Shown here: in pieces, positions 1 through 10,490 of the stretch
How the letters are laid out: each line of letters starts with the position of its first letter
How positions within the stretch are numbered: position 1 is the first letter of the stretch
Assembly: GCA_009760855.2 (NCBI GenBank)
Contig: WPIO01000020.1
Coordinates: 865,001-929,000 of the forward strand
Source: Cristatella mucedo
Lineage: Eukaryota > Bryozoa > Phylactolaemata > Cristatellidae
Length of the DNA stretch: 64,000 bases
Direction of reading: 5' to 3'
The notes under the pieces: generated by a model
Told to the model about the DNA's origin: nothing
The model's database searches: none
The model's input: only the letters and a program-made list of their open reading frames with translations
Made by a program: the position numbers and the translations under genes

Positions 1-888
1 CGCTACGGCGCCTCTCACTCGGGACTGCACGAAAAGAAATGTCTACAAGCGTCGAACAGACGTAGGCCGCGCCGTTAAATCGTTCCCAGCTCTCCACAGG
101 TTACCGATCGCTAGTTAGCCATAGCGGCGACACGACGTCGCGCTCACATAGGCAGCGTAGAGCTCTGCTAAGTGACCTAGCAGTTCTCTTGGGGTAATAT
201 ACAAATCTTAGCACCGATTCTCTCGTCCTTCACGCGCTCGTTTTCGCCTAGTCCTCAAATTAAAGGCACCGGGGCCACCTCGGCGGACGCTGCAACTATC
301 GTGCTTGGGGTGACGGCAATAACCCACTTTCTGGAATGCGACCTTGACCCTCACCGATGTGCTAGGGACGGGTTTTCCCGTGTTTAGCGTTGAGTGTCTA
401 GAGTTTGTGCTGTGCGTTCTCGAGGTGAGTAAACCCGCCTGTCCCCATGTTTTCCATGCCGTAGATGGCTAAAACCAGTCAACCGTTTGGGGTTTTAGAA
501 GCATTGCCTTTAAAATAACGCCGCGATATGACTCAGTTAAAGTCGCGATGCAGTCGCTGCCTTCCAGCGTTTCGATTGCCGAGTTCCACCGAGCGCCCAC
601 CGCAGACGTGGATGACGAAGACTTCAGCCAATAGGCCGACGAAAAATCCGCCATTCGTGTAGCGTATCGGACCTCAACGTGAATTGTCATCGGCCAACGC
701 GATAGATTTGCCAACTGGGGTGCCTTGCAACCCGGCCGCTCCCCCCCCCCCGAAGGCGCTCGCGTATGGCTTGATTTATCTTTAATGTTCTTGGCTGTGC
801 AGTAGTACTTAAGTCACCGCGGACTTGCTTTGAGCTAGTCAGGAGGTTATTTCCTGCCGCGGCGGATTGACGGACGCGAATGCCGAAC
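1..888. other. No recognised gene; upstream flank of gene 1
   Basis: Mixed-composition sequence with short open frames only. I see no conserved motif; the gene 1 promoter and 5' untranslated region may lie between here and 1314. Confidence 0.5.
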
Positions 889-1045
889 TGGTTTGGCCCT
901 GCGGTTAAGGTGCTCGACCCGACAAAGGTCTGGCCGAGGCCGTGGGCTCGATCCCCGTGGCTTACGTGAAGCGCCTGAATAGAGAGTCAGTTCTCTTAGG
1001 GCGCTATGAAAATGAATTATATTTAATTTAATTTTTATATTTAAT
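889..1045 (+). mobile_element. SINE-1 copy: tRNA-like head plus L2-type tail
   Basis: The head has a Pol III B-box-like GTGGGCTCGATCCCC (about 942-956) behind GGTTAAGGTGCTCGACCCG. It joins a tail GCGCCTGAATAGAGAGTCAG..TTAGGGCGCTATG that resembles the 3' end of LINE family A. It ends in A/T-rich sequence. Other copies are near 19.8, 29.1, 30.8, 45.2 and 53.5 kb. Confidence 0.75.
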
Positions 1046-1314
1046 GGGCGCGAACTGTCCCTCGACTCTAGGCGTTCGCTGTGCTGTACTTGCGTGCACG
1101 CCTCACGTTCCGGCGCCATAGCGCCTCACGTTCCGGCGCCACAGCGGACCACCGGAAAAACGTCCTCCAGAAAGCCAGTGCCCGTCCGTCGGGGGGGGGA
1201 GGCTAGCGGAGCGGCTGCTAATGGCCACTGCCGCTGCTCTGCCGGCTTTCTCCCTGCTGCTGCATGCTGTCTCGCCAGCTTAGCTTAAATCCCTCTCGTC
1301 CGTCCAGCGCGGCC

Positions 1315-1573
1315 ATGAGCAACTGGCCGGAACCACAGCGGCCTCCGCGTGAGACAGAGGCTCTCATGAAGGCCATTGCAGACGCCGCTGAGCGGCCGGC
1401 CGGTTCGCTGCCCGCTATGGGCCAGATGTCAACGTATTCGTTCGTTCTGCCGACCAACGTGCTCACGGTTGGAAGCAGCGTCGTCGACGACTTCGTCAAG
1501 CGGGCCCTCGAACCGTCCGGACTGATCAACTGGTGCAGCACGATCAAGCGCATCCTGCCGGTGTACACCCGAG
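1315..1573 (+). CDS. TNFAIP3-like: Gene 1 exon 1
   Basis: N-terminal helical part of the OTU domain. It carries YSFVLPTNVLTVG and ends INWCSTIKRILPVYTR, which aligns with INWLDSTKRLWPILTR of gene 2. Donor G|GTAGGC at 1574, phase 1. The first exon could begin further upstream if the ATG at 1264 is used. Confidence 0.8.
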
Positions 1574-2596
1574 GTAGGCTGAGACAGCGTTGTGCTGTGC
1601 TGTGCCCTCGCTGTGAGGTGCTGCTCGCTCTACACTCTACGCTTCTCACCTCGGTTCGAATCCTGCTGCAGCAAGCAATCCCGCACGCATTGCCCACTGA
1701 GTGGGGGGGGGCCTTTGAGTCTTCGACGCTCTTGTACCTCAATTGAAATGAGGCCGTTCAATAAGCTGACATGGACTCTTTTTTCGTTTGCTGCACACTT
1801 TCCGAGCACTCCTCCTCCTCCTCCTCCTCCTCCTCCTCCTCCTCCTCCTCCTCCTCCTCCTCCTCCTCCTCCTCCTCCTCCTCCTCCTCCTCCTCCTCCT
1901 CCTCCTCCTCCTCCTCCTCCTCCGTAGCAGCAGCAGCAGCACTGAGCTCAAGCTCGAGCCACTTCCGTCGGCTCCGATCCTCGTGATCATTGGCAGCAGG
2001 CGCTGCCAATGATCACGTCTCGGCAGCTGCACTTTCGTTGGCCTCGTGCAGTTCACTCTATTGCTGCCCGTCCCTTCCCCTCCCACACTCAGGAGCGTCA
2101 GAGCCGTCGTGTCTAGCTCGATTCGGTGCCTCGAGCTGGCCGCCAATAGCCCGCAACGCCGCACTTTGTATTGTTGAGCAGGTGACGGAAACTGCCTGCT
2201 GCACGCCATTTCGCTTTACCTGTGGGGCGTGGACGACGGCCAGTACGTGCTCAGGCGACTTGTCAGTGAGGCGCTGCAGCGCGACCTCGGCCCGATCAAG
2301 GCACGGTGGCAGCGCCAAGTGGAGAAAGAGAGCAGTGCCGTGCCGGGCGGCGTCCAGATGTCGGACGAGGTGAGTGCGCCTCTGCAACTTCTCTGCTCAA
2401 TTTAACCCCGAAGCTGCTGTCTGCTGTCAACCTGCCGTATTACCGGCCCACATCAGTGGAGGCCCTCTGAGAGTGAATAATTACTAAGTAGACGGTGTTT
2501 AGTGCACTTCGTAAATACCTTAGCGGGTGAGTTTTTATTTATGTATATATATATATATATATATATTTACGTATTTTATGTACGTTACGTTATTTA

Positions 2597-2639
<43 letters not shown>

Positions 2640-2681
2640 ATTTACGAAGTGCACTAAACACCGTCTACTTAGTAATTATTC

Positions 2682-2717
<36 letters not shown>

Positions 2718-5700
2718 ACACACACACACCCACTGGTGTCAGCTGGCTTTTACGTAACCCCGATAAGGAGAACGGTATTTACAGAGGAGTTACTAATGCA
2801 AGCTGTTAATTAAAGAACGACAACGACATTGCAATCTGCAGTAAGCCCGAAAACATGCCCACTTTACAGCTGCCGACTGAAATAGTATTCTATGGACCGA
2901 TGGAAGTAAATTAATGGTCCACGGAGATGGCAAGCAGAAGAATTTCGTCAATCGAAGAAAAGGCTTGCAGTACCACCCGATCTGCTGGCAATCTAGGTTC
3001 AAGTAAGGAGAAGGAAGTGTACTTGTTTGGTCTTGTATTTTGGCTTCCGGTATAAGAATTCTACACCGAATCAACAGGATTTTATACAGGGACGTGTTCA
3101 TGGGATATCGTCAAAAATGTTGGCATGCCCTGTGCTGAAGCTCTTGTAGGGTAGGACTACGTTTGGTAAATGGATAATGATCTCAAGCATACTGACAGTG
3201 CAATGAAGCAATTCTTCACCGATTCAGGTGTCGTAGTCCTTAGCTGGCCTAGCCAATCATCCGATCTCAACCCTATTGAGCATCTGTGGGACAGGTTGGA
3301 CCGCTTACTTTGAGCTGAGTACAGTATCTCGTCTTCCCTCGAGCAGCTTTTTGGTTGGCTTAAGTAGCTGTGGGATTGCATTACTCCGGATGTTTGCCGA
3401 AAGCTGACCGAATCAACACCCTGGCTAATACATGGTCATAAAGAACACGAGTGGTACGACCTCCCATTGATGTGAGTACCCATTAGTGCATGTAAAACCT
3501 TAGTTCTAATAATAGAAAATATTAAAACGCTTTGTGCACATGTTTTCAGTGCTGTTGCTGATGAAGAGCAAATCAATCACCTGACGGGACAGCCTGGTGG
3601 AGGCACCTATTCACCCTCATAAACACTTTTGCGTTTGAGTGTGTATGTGTGTGTGTGTGTTTGGGTGGGTGGGTGTGTGTGTGTGTGTGTGTTGTGTGTG
3701 TGTGCGTGTGTGCATAAAACTTTGATGATAAGAAAGAGAGAGTTGATAAGAACGTGCAGGTTTTCCAGTGCTATCTTCTGCCATTCTGCCCCACCCCACC
3801 ATGGCGTGTCGCCGGTCGGCCACTATGACGGCTGCGCAGTGGCTCCCTCTCTCGTCGATCGGCAGCGGTCGCTTGAGCTACCTGTGTCGCTCCTGCTCGC
3901 TCAGGCCGGCAGCGCCGGCAGCTCGATCGCTCTTTCCGCTCGGCTCCACAGGAGTGGCGCAATGACTGGGACTCGGTCGTGCGACTCGTGTCCGACGGCG
4001 ACAGGCAGCAGCCGGGTCAGTGGGTCAACTCGCTCGAGGCCGTGCACGTGTTCGTCATAGCCAACGTGCTGCGTCGGCCGGTGCTCGTCTATGGCGAGGC
4101 GGTCGTGCGCGACGTAGCCGGCTGCTCGTTCTCGCCCAACAACATCGTTGGCGCCTACCTGCCGCTGCTGAACGAGCCGTCCGAGTGCACGCGCTCGCCC
4201 GTCCTGCTCGCCTTCCACGGCGGCCACTTCGTGCCGCTGCTGAGTGTCGAGGACGACGCCAACACGGTCGCGGCACTGGCGCCCAGCGGGCTGCACGCAG
4301 CGCCGCTCGTGCTCCGCTCGCTGGAGCAGCTGCGCGTGCACTTCCTGCTCGGCTTCGAGGAGCCTCGCGTGTTCGACCTGCTGCACTCGTTCTTCAACCT
4401 CGACGAGGCGCCGTTCGCGCAGCACGACTCGATACAGAGCATCCTGTTCGCGAGGCTCACTCTACGCCGGCTGCCCGAGAGCATGCGTGTCGCCTCGCTG
4501 CCACAGCCGGCCGGCCAGGCCTCCAGGTCGGCTGCAGCTTCGGAGCCAGCTGCCGGTGAAGCGGCCGGAAGCAACTGGAAGCCGTCGCCTTCAGCTCCTC
4601 CCGCTGCTGCCGTAGCTGCTCCTGCTCGGGCAGCGGAGCCGACTGCCGCTGCTCCTCCTGCTCGATTGCCAGCTGCTGCCACCGCCATCGTCGGCTTGGC
4701 TCCTGCTGCGGCGGCCTCGGTCGTCGGCCGCCGTGGCCGTGTCACATCGGAACGAGCCTCTCAGCTCGGGGCCGCTGCCTTCGATGCTGGCGCCAGCGAG
4801 GCGTTCGACTACTGGCCGGACCCAGCCGAGGGCCCAGCCAGGGGCCGGCAGCTGTCGGCAGACGACCTGGAGCCGCTGCGGCAGATGTCACTGTCGGGGG
4901 CACCATGCCTCACGGACGGCTGCCTTTACTATTCGTCGCTGAGCACCTTTCCCCATTGCCACGAGTGCTCCGAGCAGTTGAAACTGAGTGCTACCGCGTC
5001 GGTGAAGGGCGTGTTCAGGGTCAGCGCCACCGACACCTTCGCCGAGTCAGAGCTGTGTTCGGCAGCAAATGGCGCGGCCACCGCCGGTGGCGATGTTGGC
5101 GGCCCACTCTCACCGGCCTCCAGACGGAGGCCTGCTGCCGGCGTTGCCGGGCAACCCCTGGCAGGCGTAATATGCATGAACTACAACTGTCAATCGCTGG
5201 CCAGTATCGGCACGTACCCGTACTGCCGCATGTGCATGCCCAGCAACACGGCCTCGACGGCTGCTGCAGCAGTGGCAAGCTGCGAGTCGAGTGGTATTGC
5301 GCCACGCCCGTCGCCTGCTGGCAGCCTGGCACGTGGCGCCCCGGCCGCATTGCAGCCAGCGCCGGGTGAAGGCCGGCCGCCCGGTCTGAGGCAGCAGCAG
5401 CAGCAGCCGCCGCCGTCCGCCACGTACCGGGCCGTCGAGCCGATAGCCTCGGCCGCACCCGGCCTTGGCTCGACTACCGGGTCAGTTTCGCGCTCGCCAG
5501 GCACTCGCCCGACAACTCGCGAAGGAGGCGGCGGCGGTGGCAGTAGCTGGATCGGCAGCGCTGCCGGGCGAGAGCAGCTGCCGGAGCCACGGCCGTGGCT
5601 TCCGGCCAGCGGCAGCGCAGAGGCTACCCGCGAGAAAGGCGAGGGCGCCCAGCGCGCCGACGGCGATCTGGCAGACGCTGGACGCGCTGCCCTCGCTCAG

Positions 5701-6641
5701 GCGTCGCGCGCTGGCCTCGTCGGCAAATGCGTTTACCCCGAGTGCACGAATCGAGGATTGGACGAGTGCGGCGGCCTGTGCAAGGAGTGCCACGATATCA
5801 TCTCTGCCGCCAAGCAAAAGCAGCGGCAAAAGAGAGCACCGATGGACGGTAAGCGGTTTGCAGCAGCTGCCGCTTCCTTGATTGCATGCGATCAGCTGTG
5901 GCGGCTGTGCCTGGATCGGCCAGCCTACGATGAGTGTGGCCTTGTACTCGTCTTCGTTGTTGGAGCGTCGTGCGCTCTCGTGTGTCAAGATCGTGCTCGA
6001 CATTGGGGATGTGGGGCAGGTGCTTTTTGGTGCCAGTCATGTCCTCCAGCAGCGAATGCTATTGGTGATCTGCTTCCTTGCTTTTCTGGTGTTTATGGGT
6101 GCCTACATGGGAGCGGTTGTGTGTGTGTGGCATTGGTATGTGTGTTGGTATGTGTGGATGTGAGTATGGGTGGGTGTGCTTGGGTGGCTGTGAATATGTG
6201 AATATTATGTGAATGTGAATGTTATATGAATATGAATATGTGAATGTTCTTGTGGCTGTGCATGTTTGCATGTGTTTGTGAGTTTGAGCTTGAATAAGCC
6301 TCTTCTGAACGTATGAAGGCTTGGCGTCTCCAATTGATGACATGTGTTGCCGAAGCCGCTCATGGATCAATACATGCTCCTGGGTGCCCACAAAGACAGG
6401 GGCACTGCAGTCACGGCTGCCTTTTGTCGTCCTTTTCTTTTCTTTCTCACTCGCTCGCGACACCAAGTCTGGTCAAGCCTAGCCTCCTGGCGGGTTGTGT
6501 CAGTGTAGTCACGCTGCTGTGGCCTGCCATCTTTTCTTTCTTGTAGTGCCTCTTTGCTGCCACCCGTCGGGCTGCAACGGCGTTGGGCACACCGATCTCG
6601 ATGGACTGTGCCAAAAGCATTTCAAAGGCAGCTACAGATAG
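1315..6641 (+). CDS. TNFAIP3-like: A20-like OTU deubiquitinase with four A20 zinc fingers (gene 1, 4 exons)
   Basis: Join of 1315-1573, 2182-2369, 3952-5848 and 6547-6641 gives 812 residues in one open frame; intron phases are 1, 0, 1. Family role: cysteine protease that removes or edits ubiquitin chains, in A20 damping NF-kB signalling in the cytosol. Seen: the OTU catalytic motif GDGNCLLHAISLYLWG with nucleophile Cys91, a WRNDWD segment opening exon 3, the core LEAVHVFVIANVLRRP, and the catalytic-His motif HFVPLL (His241). The 150-residue Cys-His spacing is close to that of A20. Three C-x4-C-x11-C-x2-C fingers start near residues 468, 557 and 742. A fourth, at 786-807, ends in His instead of Cys. 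Residues about 320-465 and 580-735 are Ala/Pro/Gly/Ser-rich linkers. The start ATG at 1315 has the context GCCATGA; in-frame ATGs at 1264 and 1366 are alternatives. An OTUD7-type enzyme is less likely because of the four fingers. Confidence 0.88.
1809..1923 (+). repeat. (CTC)n microsatellite
   Basis: About 38 uninterrupted CTC units followed by a few CAG units. Open frames of poly-Pro, poly-Ser, poly-Leu (plus) and poly-Arg, poly-Glu (minus) are artefacts of the triplet. Confidence 0.97.
1982..2017. repeat. 16-bp perfect hairpin
   Basis: The arm CGTGATCATTGGCAGC at 1982-1997 is exactly reverse-complementary to 2002-2017, with a 4-nt loop. It lies in intron 1 of gene 1. Confidence 0.9.
2182..2369 (+). 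CDS. TNFAIP3-like: Gene 1 exon 2 (catalytic Cys)
   Basis: 188 nt. The acceptor TTGAGCAG ends at 2181. The first codon is split and rebuilds R-G-D-G-N-C across the junction. Donor GAG|GTGAGT at 2370, phase 0. Encodes GDGNCLLHAISLYLWGVDDG, the most conserved OTU segment. Confidence 0.9.
2475..2681. repeat. 44-bp perfect inverted repeat with TA-rich loop (MITE-like)
   Basis: Bases 2475-2518 are the exact reverse complement of 2638-2681. The loop is mostly (TA)n. No clear target duplication is visible, so mobility is a guess. It lies in intron 2 of gene 1, and a further (TA)n tract follows to about 2705. Confidence 0.85.
2860..3480 (+). pseudogene. Tc1/mariner transposase remnant
   Basis: Read across frame breaks, the plus strand gives Tc1-type blocks in order: a WTDGSKL-like DDE segment, GEGSVLVWSCILASGI, then a DND-KHT-like segment near 3178 and LSWPSQSSDLNPIEHLWD near 3240-3292. 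The SSDLNPIEHLW block is diagnostic of Tc1 transposases. In-frame stops and shifts make it dead. It lies in intron 2 of gene 1; terminal inverted repeats were not found. Confidence 0.8.
3638..3715 (+). repeat. (TG)n microsatellite, interrupted
   Basis: TG repeats with TGGG interruptions in intron 2 of gene 1. Confidence 0.9.
3952..5848 (+). CDS. TNFAIP3-like: Gene 1 exon 3 (OTU core, zinc fingers 1-3)
   Basis: The acceptor CTCCACAG ends at 3951 and the exon opens EWRNDWDSVVRLVSDGD. The long exon holds the rest of the OTU domain, low-complexity linkers, and fingers CLTDGC..CHEC, CMNYNC..CRMC and CVYPEC..CKEC. Donor GACG|GTAAGC at 5849, phase 1. Without splicing, the frame runs on to 6201 as Val/Cys-rich translation of a (TG)n-like tract, which is not protein-like. 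Confidence 0.87.
6547..6641 (+). CDS. TNFAIP3-like: Gene 1 exon 4 (zinc finger 4 and stop)
   Basis: The acceptor TTTCTTTCTTGTAG ends at 6546. The two leading bases complete the codon left by exon 3. It encodes a short C-terminal finger, C-HPSG-C, eleven residues, then CQKH, followed by FKGSYR and TAG at 6639-6641. The motif matches the A20 finger except that the fourth ligand is His. It is too short for routine ORF finding; phase and motif together support it. Confidence 0.8.
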
Positions 6642-7913
6642 TGTGGCCAGTGTCCACGCACAGGCAAGCATCGCTTGGAGCTCTAAAATTTGCTCCAAGC
6701 AAGCAGCCACAGCAATCATGCCAGACCTGTGGCGCGTTCTCTGCCTTAAAACTTTCGTGTAGCCGGTGAGGCAATTTCTCGTACCATGTGTGTACTCGTG
6801 TGGTCTGTGTTCACATGCGGACCATTTTCGTCCTCAAGCTAGACTGTGCAAGACGACTTCCTTGGTGACTGACCGCTTTGCAAATGCTCGGCGAAGCTGG
6901 CCGAGTGTCCAGACCGTAAACTCGAGCAATACGTGCAACTGCGTGCCGATGCGTGCCGAGCTTCGGGGCAGCCGTCCTGTGCAGCCGCCGCCGAGTCGAA
7001 GCTGCTGCCGGCGTGCGACCGGCGCTTGGATGGCCTTTGAAAGGCACTCACACGCGATTCAGACCAAGTCGCTGCTGCCCAGTAGTTGCAGCAGCAACTG
7101 GTGTTGTCCGCATCTTTTTTTTTGTTGCAAGGCAAGAAATCCAAGAGCCTTTAGCAGCAGCAGCCGACTGCGCCCCCCCCCCCCGAAGCCGCTGTAGCCG
7201 AGCAGGCCCACGTTTTCAGCTCTAGCTCTATCCACGGTACAGCAGCATGCGGCGGCTAGCTAACAAACCTGCGACTGCGGCTGAACCGAGTGCTGTAAAT
7301 GGCTTTTCTCTCTGCTGACGTAAACCGTTCGTGCGACCTCGAAAATTTCGGTGATATGGAGCTCCAATACAAAGCTTTTGAGCTGCTTCTCTGATTTTCT
7401 GTATCCAGCCGATGACTGCTTGATATGAGCATGCTGCCTGTTAGTTCAACCTGATCGATGCAGCCAGTTGCCTGCCGGCGGCTGCTGCTTCAGCTGATGC
7501 TGCCGTCGGTCACACAGCATCCGGATCTGCCTGATTGGTCAGACACACGAGGAGAAAATAAAGCCTGATGCCTGGAGGCCTGCAATTAGCTGCCAGTGTG
7601 CTGCTTGTGGATGTACAAGCTGCCTGGGAGTATATCATAACCTGTTATGCCACTAAAACCTCGAGCAATCGGGAAGTTCCATTCTTCGTGTCTCAGTTGT
7701 TGAGCAGAGGGGAAGGGGTATGTTTCCTTTTAACCACCATGCGTTCTCAGTTAGTGCATGAAATTCTGCATGTTGGTGATGCTAGGATAATCAGCGACGT
7801 CGACAGTGGCTGATATCGAGTTAGACGCCATTTTCAGGGTAGACTGATTATACTTTCCCGGTATTTGCGATTGCTAATTAAAATTGGCCGTACCTGCATT
7901 TCTTGCCTTAGAT
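6642..7913. other. Gene 1 3' untranslated region and flank
   Basis: No protein motif seen. The stretch holds the AATAAA at 7557 and short C and T runs. Confidence 0.5.
7557..7562 (+). terminator. Candidate poly(A) signal of gene 1
   Basis: AATAAA about 0.9 kb after the gene 1 stop, in a stretch with no other gene. The cleavage site is not visible. Confidence 0.4.
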
Positions 7914-8099
7914 CAGTGGTTCTCAACCTTCCTAATGCCACGACCCTTTAATACAGTTCGTCATGTTGTGGCAATCCCAACCGTAAAATTAACCCGGCCA
8001 ATTAACGTAACCCGGCCAGTAATATGGTCTTAAGCGACCCCTGTGGAAAGGGTGGCTCGACCCCCGAAGGGGTCTCGACCCACAGGCTGAGAACAGCTG
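7914..8099. mobile_element. SPIN-like hAT MITE with intact 8-bp target duplication
   Basis: 186-bp element beginning CAGTGGTTCTCAACCTTCC and ending ACAGGCTGAGAACAGCTG, giving imperfect terminal inverted repeats (CAGTGGTTCTCAACCT against CAGCTGTTCTCAGCCT). CCTTAGAT occurs at 7906-7913 and again at 8100-8107, the 8-bp duplication expected of hAT transposons. Internal phrases such as CCACGACCCTTTAATACAG, TCATGTTGTGG, ATGGTCTTAAGCGACCCCTG and GGTCTCGACCCACAGG resemble, as I remember it, the SPIN (SPACE INVADERS) hAT consensus. There is no coding capacity, so it is non-autonomous. Confidence 0.88.
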
Positions 8100-8223
8100 C
8101 CTTAGATGTTTTTGCCTGTTTTCTATAGTATCTGAGGTGCCTTTTGCCCATTCTTCTTGCTAGAGAGGCTCTTGCAAATGGTCAATGGGTTCGATATATA
8201 CAGGCCTAACGTGTGGTTTTAGT

Positions 8224-8233
<10 letters not shown>

Positions 8234-8281
<48 letters not shown>
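8234..8281 (+). repeat. (GT)n microsatellite
   Basis: 24 GT units, with a TA-rich flank to about 8360. Confidence 0.95.
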
Positions 8282-8282
<1 letters not shown>

Positions 8283-8464
8283 TTACTCGTGTATATACAC
8301 ATCCTGTATGTATATAATCATAAATGTGTATATATGTATATACATATGTATAATATATACCCGAACGCGTAGTCGGATATATGTACAGAGTATTTGTATG
8401 ATACAGCACAGGTATATTTGTATACCTGCACATGTGTTTGTATATTGTACTGGAAAAACATCTA

Positions 8465-8545
8465 CGAAATATAATAATAATAATAGGTCGTTTGTGCAGC
8501 ACTTACAGAGAACTAAATCTCTATCTAGGTGCTATAAAACTCAGG
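8465..8545 (-). mobile_element. LINE family A 3' tail
   Basis: (AAT)n followed by the reverse complement of the family A tail (GAGAACTAAATCTCTATCTAGG), so the copy reads on the minus strand. Confidence 0.6.
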
Positions 8546-8679
8546 AGAAACAATAGCCAAAGGTTAATGACATGCAAGGTTTAATGAATAGACCGGCATG
8601 CAGAGGCAAACATGTATCATACTTAAGCCAGCATTCTAAAGCACACAGGAAGACACACAGAGGCGCCAGTTAATAGGAC

Positions 8680-9140
8680 TTCTAGCCTAGGCATCACTGG
8701 CACTGCATTGCAATGGTTCGTGTCTGATCTCAGTGGGAGACTCCTGCGTATTGATGTGAATGGACAAAGATCATCGGAGGAACTTCTGAAATGTAAGGGA
8801 ACCCTAGGGCTCTGGACAAAGGTCATCCGAGGAACCTCTGAAATATAAGGGAACCTCAGGGGTCTGTGCTTGGTGCCGTTCTTTTCACGGTTTATACTCT
8901 CCCTGTAGCCGATGTAATTACCATGTACAATCTAGGCTTTCACGTCTATGCAGATGACACTCAGTTTTACCTTTGCTTTGATCCCTCCCAGCCTTCGAGC
9001 ACCTCGAATTCTCTCAACTCCCTTGCAGAATGTATTAATGACATCCGCACATGGAAGGCAGCAAATTTTCTTAAATTAACTAATGATAAAACTAACTTGC
9101 AGTTATGGGAAAACCAAGTGTGATTCAGAAATTGGAAAGG
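8680..9140 (+). pseudogene. L2-type LINE reverse transcriptase core (family A)
   Basis: Translation shows LGITGTALQWFVSDLSGRLL, then after a frame break LGAVLFTVYTLPVADVI and the catalytic-site block FHVYADDTQFYL (YADD at about 8947-8958). This order is typical of CR1/L2 reverse transcriptases. A short internal duplication of the GGACAAAGRTCATC segment (8762 and 8814) sits just upstream. Broken copy. Confidence 0.85.
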
Positions 9141-9159
9141 CTGATGCTCAAAATCTGCT

Positions 9160-9530
9160 CTAATGTAATGTAATGTATCTCCGTCTGTAACTCCACAAAG
9201 TCGTAAAGACTATGTGGGTGTTACGCAGGAGAGTTTTGTATAGTGCACTCAGCCTAAGCGGTATTCGGTACGCATTCAGTAGGAGAGTAGTTACTGGTAC
9301 GTAACAATTGTGGAAGCGAATTCCACTGTCAATGACCTGCAGAGCTAAAGCTTCTGGCGCCAACGGTCTTTATGGAACAGCTAATTTATAGTCCACACAG
9401 AACCTAATGGCTCGAAGAGGCTGAAACTGGTGCAGCAGTTCAGCTAGGTACGAAGGAGCCAATTCGTGGTAGGCCGTGTGGGTCAGCATAAGAACTTTTC
9501 GCTGTATCCGTTGCTCAACCGGTATCCATC
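9160..9530 (-). pseudogene. LINE family B 3' end
   Basis: The minus strand encodes pieces such as LAPSYLAELLHQFQP and WNSLP-like blocks with the short (ATTAC)n-type tail at 9165-9180. It is truncated and frameshifted. Confidence 0.65.
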
Positions 9531-9594
9531 CTAGCTCTTTTAGCAAAGGAGATACTTTCCCAAACCTCTGCTAGCATATTTCCTGTTGAATCTG

Positions 9595-10490
9595 CACACT
9601 GTAGATGTCACGTTCCAAAGTGACCTTTCATTAGACGACTACATCAGCTCCACAGTCAATCCTGCCTACTTACAGCTACATAACATTGCTAAAAAATCGG
9701 GCTAGTTTAGACAGGGATACTACATCTAAATTAATCCATGCATTTGAGACATCCCGTCTTGATTTCTGTAACTCACTGCTTGCTGGCCCACCAGCATGTG
9801 CAATCAGGCGCTTGCAGCTGGTGCAAAATTCTGCAGCCTGGCTTATCTGTCGTGAGCCTCACAGTTGCCACATCTCATCACTTCTCGCCGACCTGCGCTG
9901 GCTTCCAGTCAAGCAATATATCGACCTAGAGGTTTTGTTACTCACTTTTCGGTCTTTTCATTCTTTGGCTCTAGCCTACTTATCAGATCTACTCTCTCAC
10001 AGGTTAAGCATCGTGCCACCTGCTTTTCGGAAACTGTTTAACCATATTATATTTATTTATTGCATTTATATTTACTTATACATTTATAGTTATCTTATAC
10101 AAATCTTAAATCCTTTGGAGACCGTGCCTTTAGTTCGTATGCTCCCAACGCCTGGAACTCACGACTTGTGTCATGACATGTCCTGACATGTCCACATTTA
10201 AAAAGAAATTAAAAAAATATATTTATCACAGCATTTAGTGGGTCATTGTGATTTGACCTTTATGTGCCTATGCATGCTGACACTGTACATGCTGCCACCA
10301 ACCTTACTTGCATGCTGACCCTGTGCATGTCGCCCCTAACCATGTTCTTGTTGTTTATCGAGCATGCTACCACTGACCATTCGATCATCGTGATTCCTTT
10401 GCAGCAAATGTTAAATGGCTAGAAAGAGATTGAGCACTCTGAGGGTGCTATATCAAATGTATTGCTATTATATTGAATTACTATTATTAA
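9595..10490 (+). pseudogene. LINE family A reverse transcriptase 3' half and tail
   Basis: Encodes GVTFQSDLSLDDYISS, RLDFCNSLLAGPPACAIRRL, LQLVQNSAAWLICREP and LRWLPVKQYIDL, the standard C-terminal blocks of L2-type polymerase. It is followed by the spacer with TGCATGCTGACCCTGTGCATG and an AT-rich tail ending near (ATT)n. Frame breaks are present near 10045. Confidence 0.85.

Larger units (their letters stand above)
1574..2181 (+). other. Gene 1 intron 1
   Basis: 608-nt GT-AG intron, phase 1. It contains the (CTC)n tract and a strong hairpin, and nothing else recognisable. Confidence 0.75.

Noticed and set aside
1592-2209. Poly-Pro, poly-Ser, poly-Leu, poly-Arg and poly-Glu frames
   Set aside because: All frames of one (CTC)n tract inside intron 1 of gene 1.
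5849-6201. Extension of the long gene 1 frame past 5848
   Set aside because: It crosses a good donor (ACG|GTAAGC) and turns into Val/Cys-rich translation of TG-rich DNA, whereas splicing to 6547 gives a fourth zinc finger in phase.
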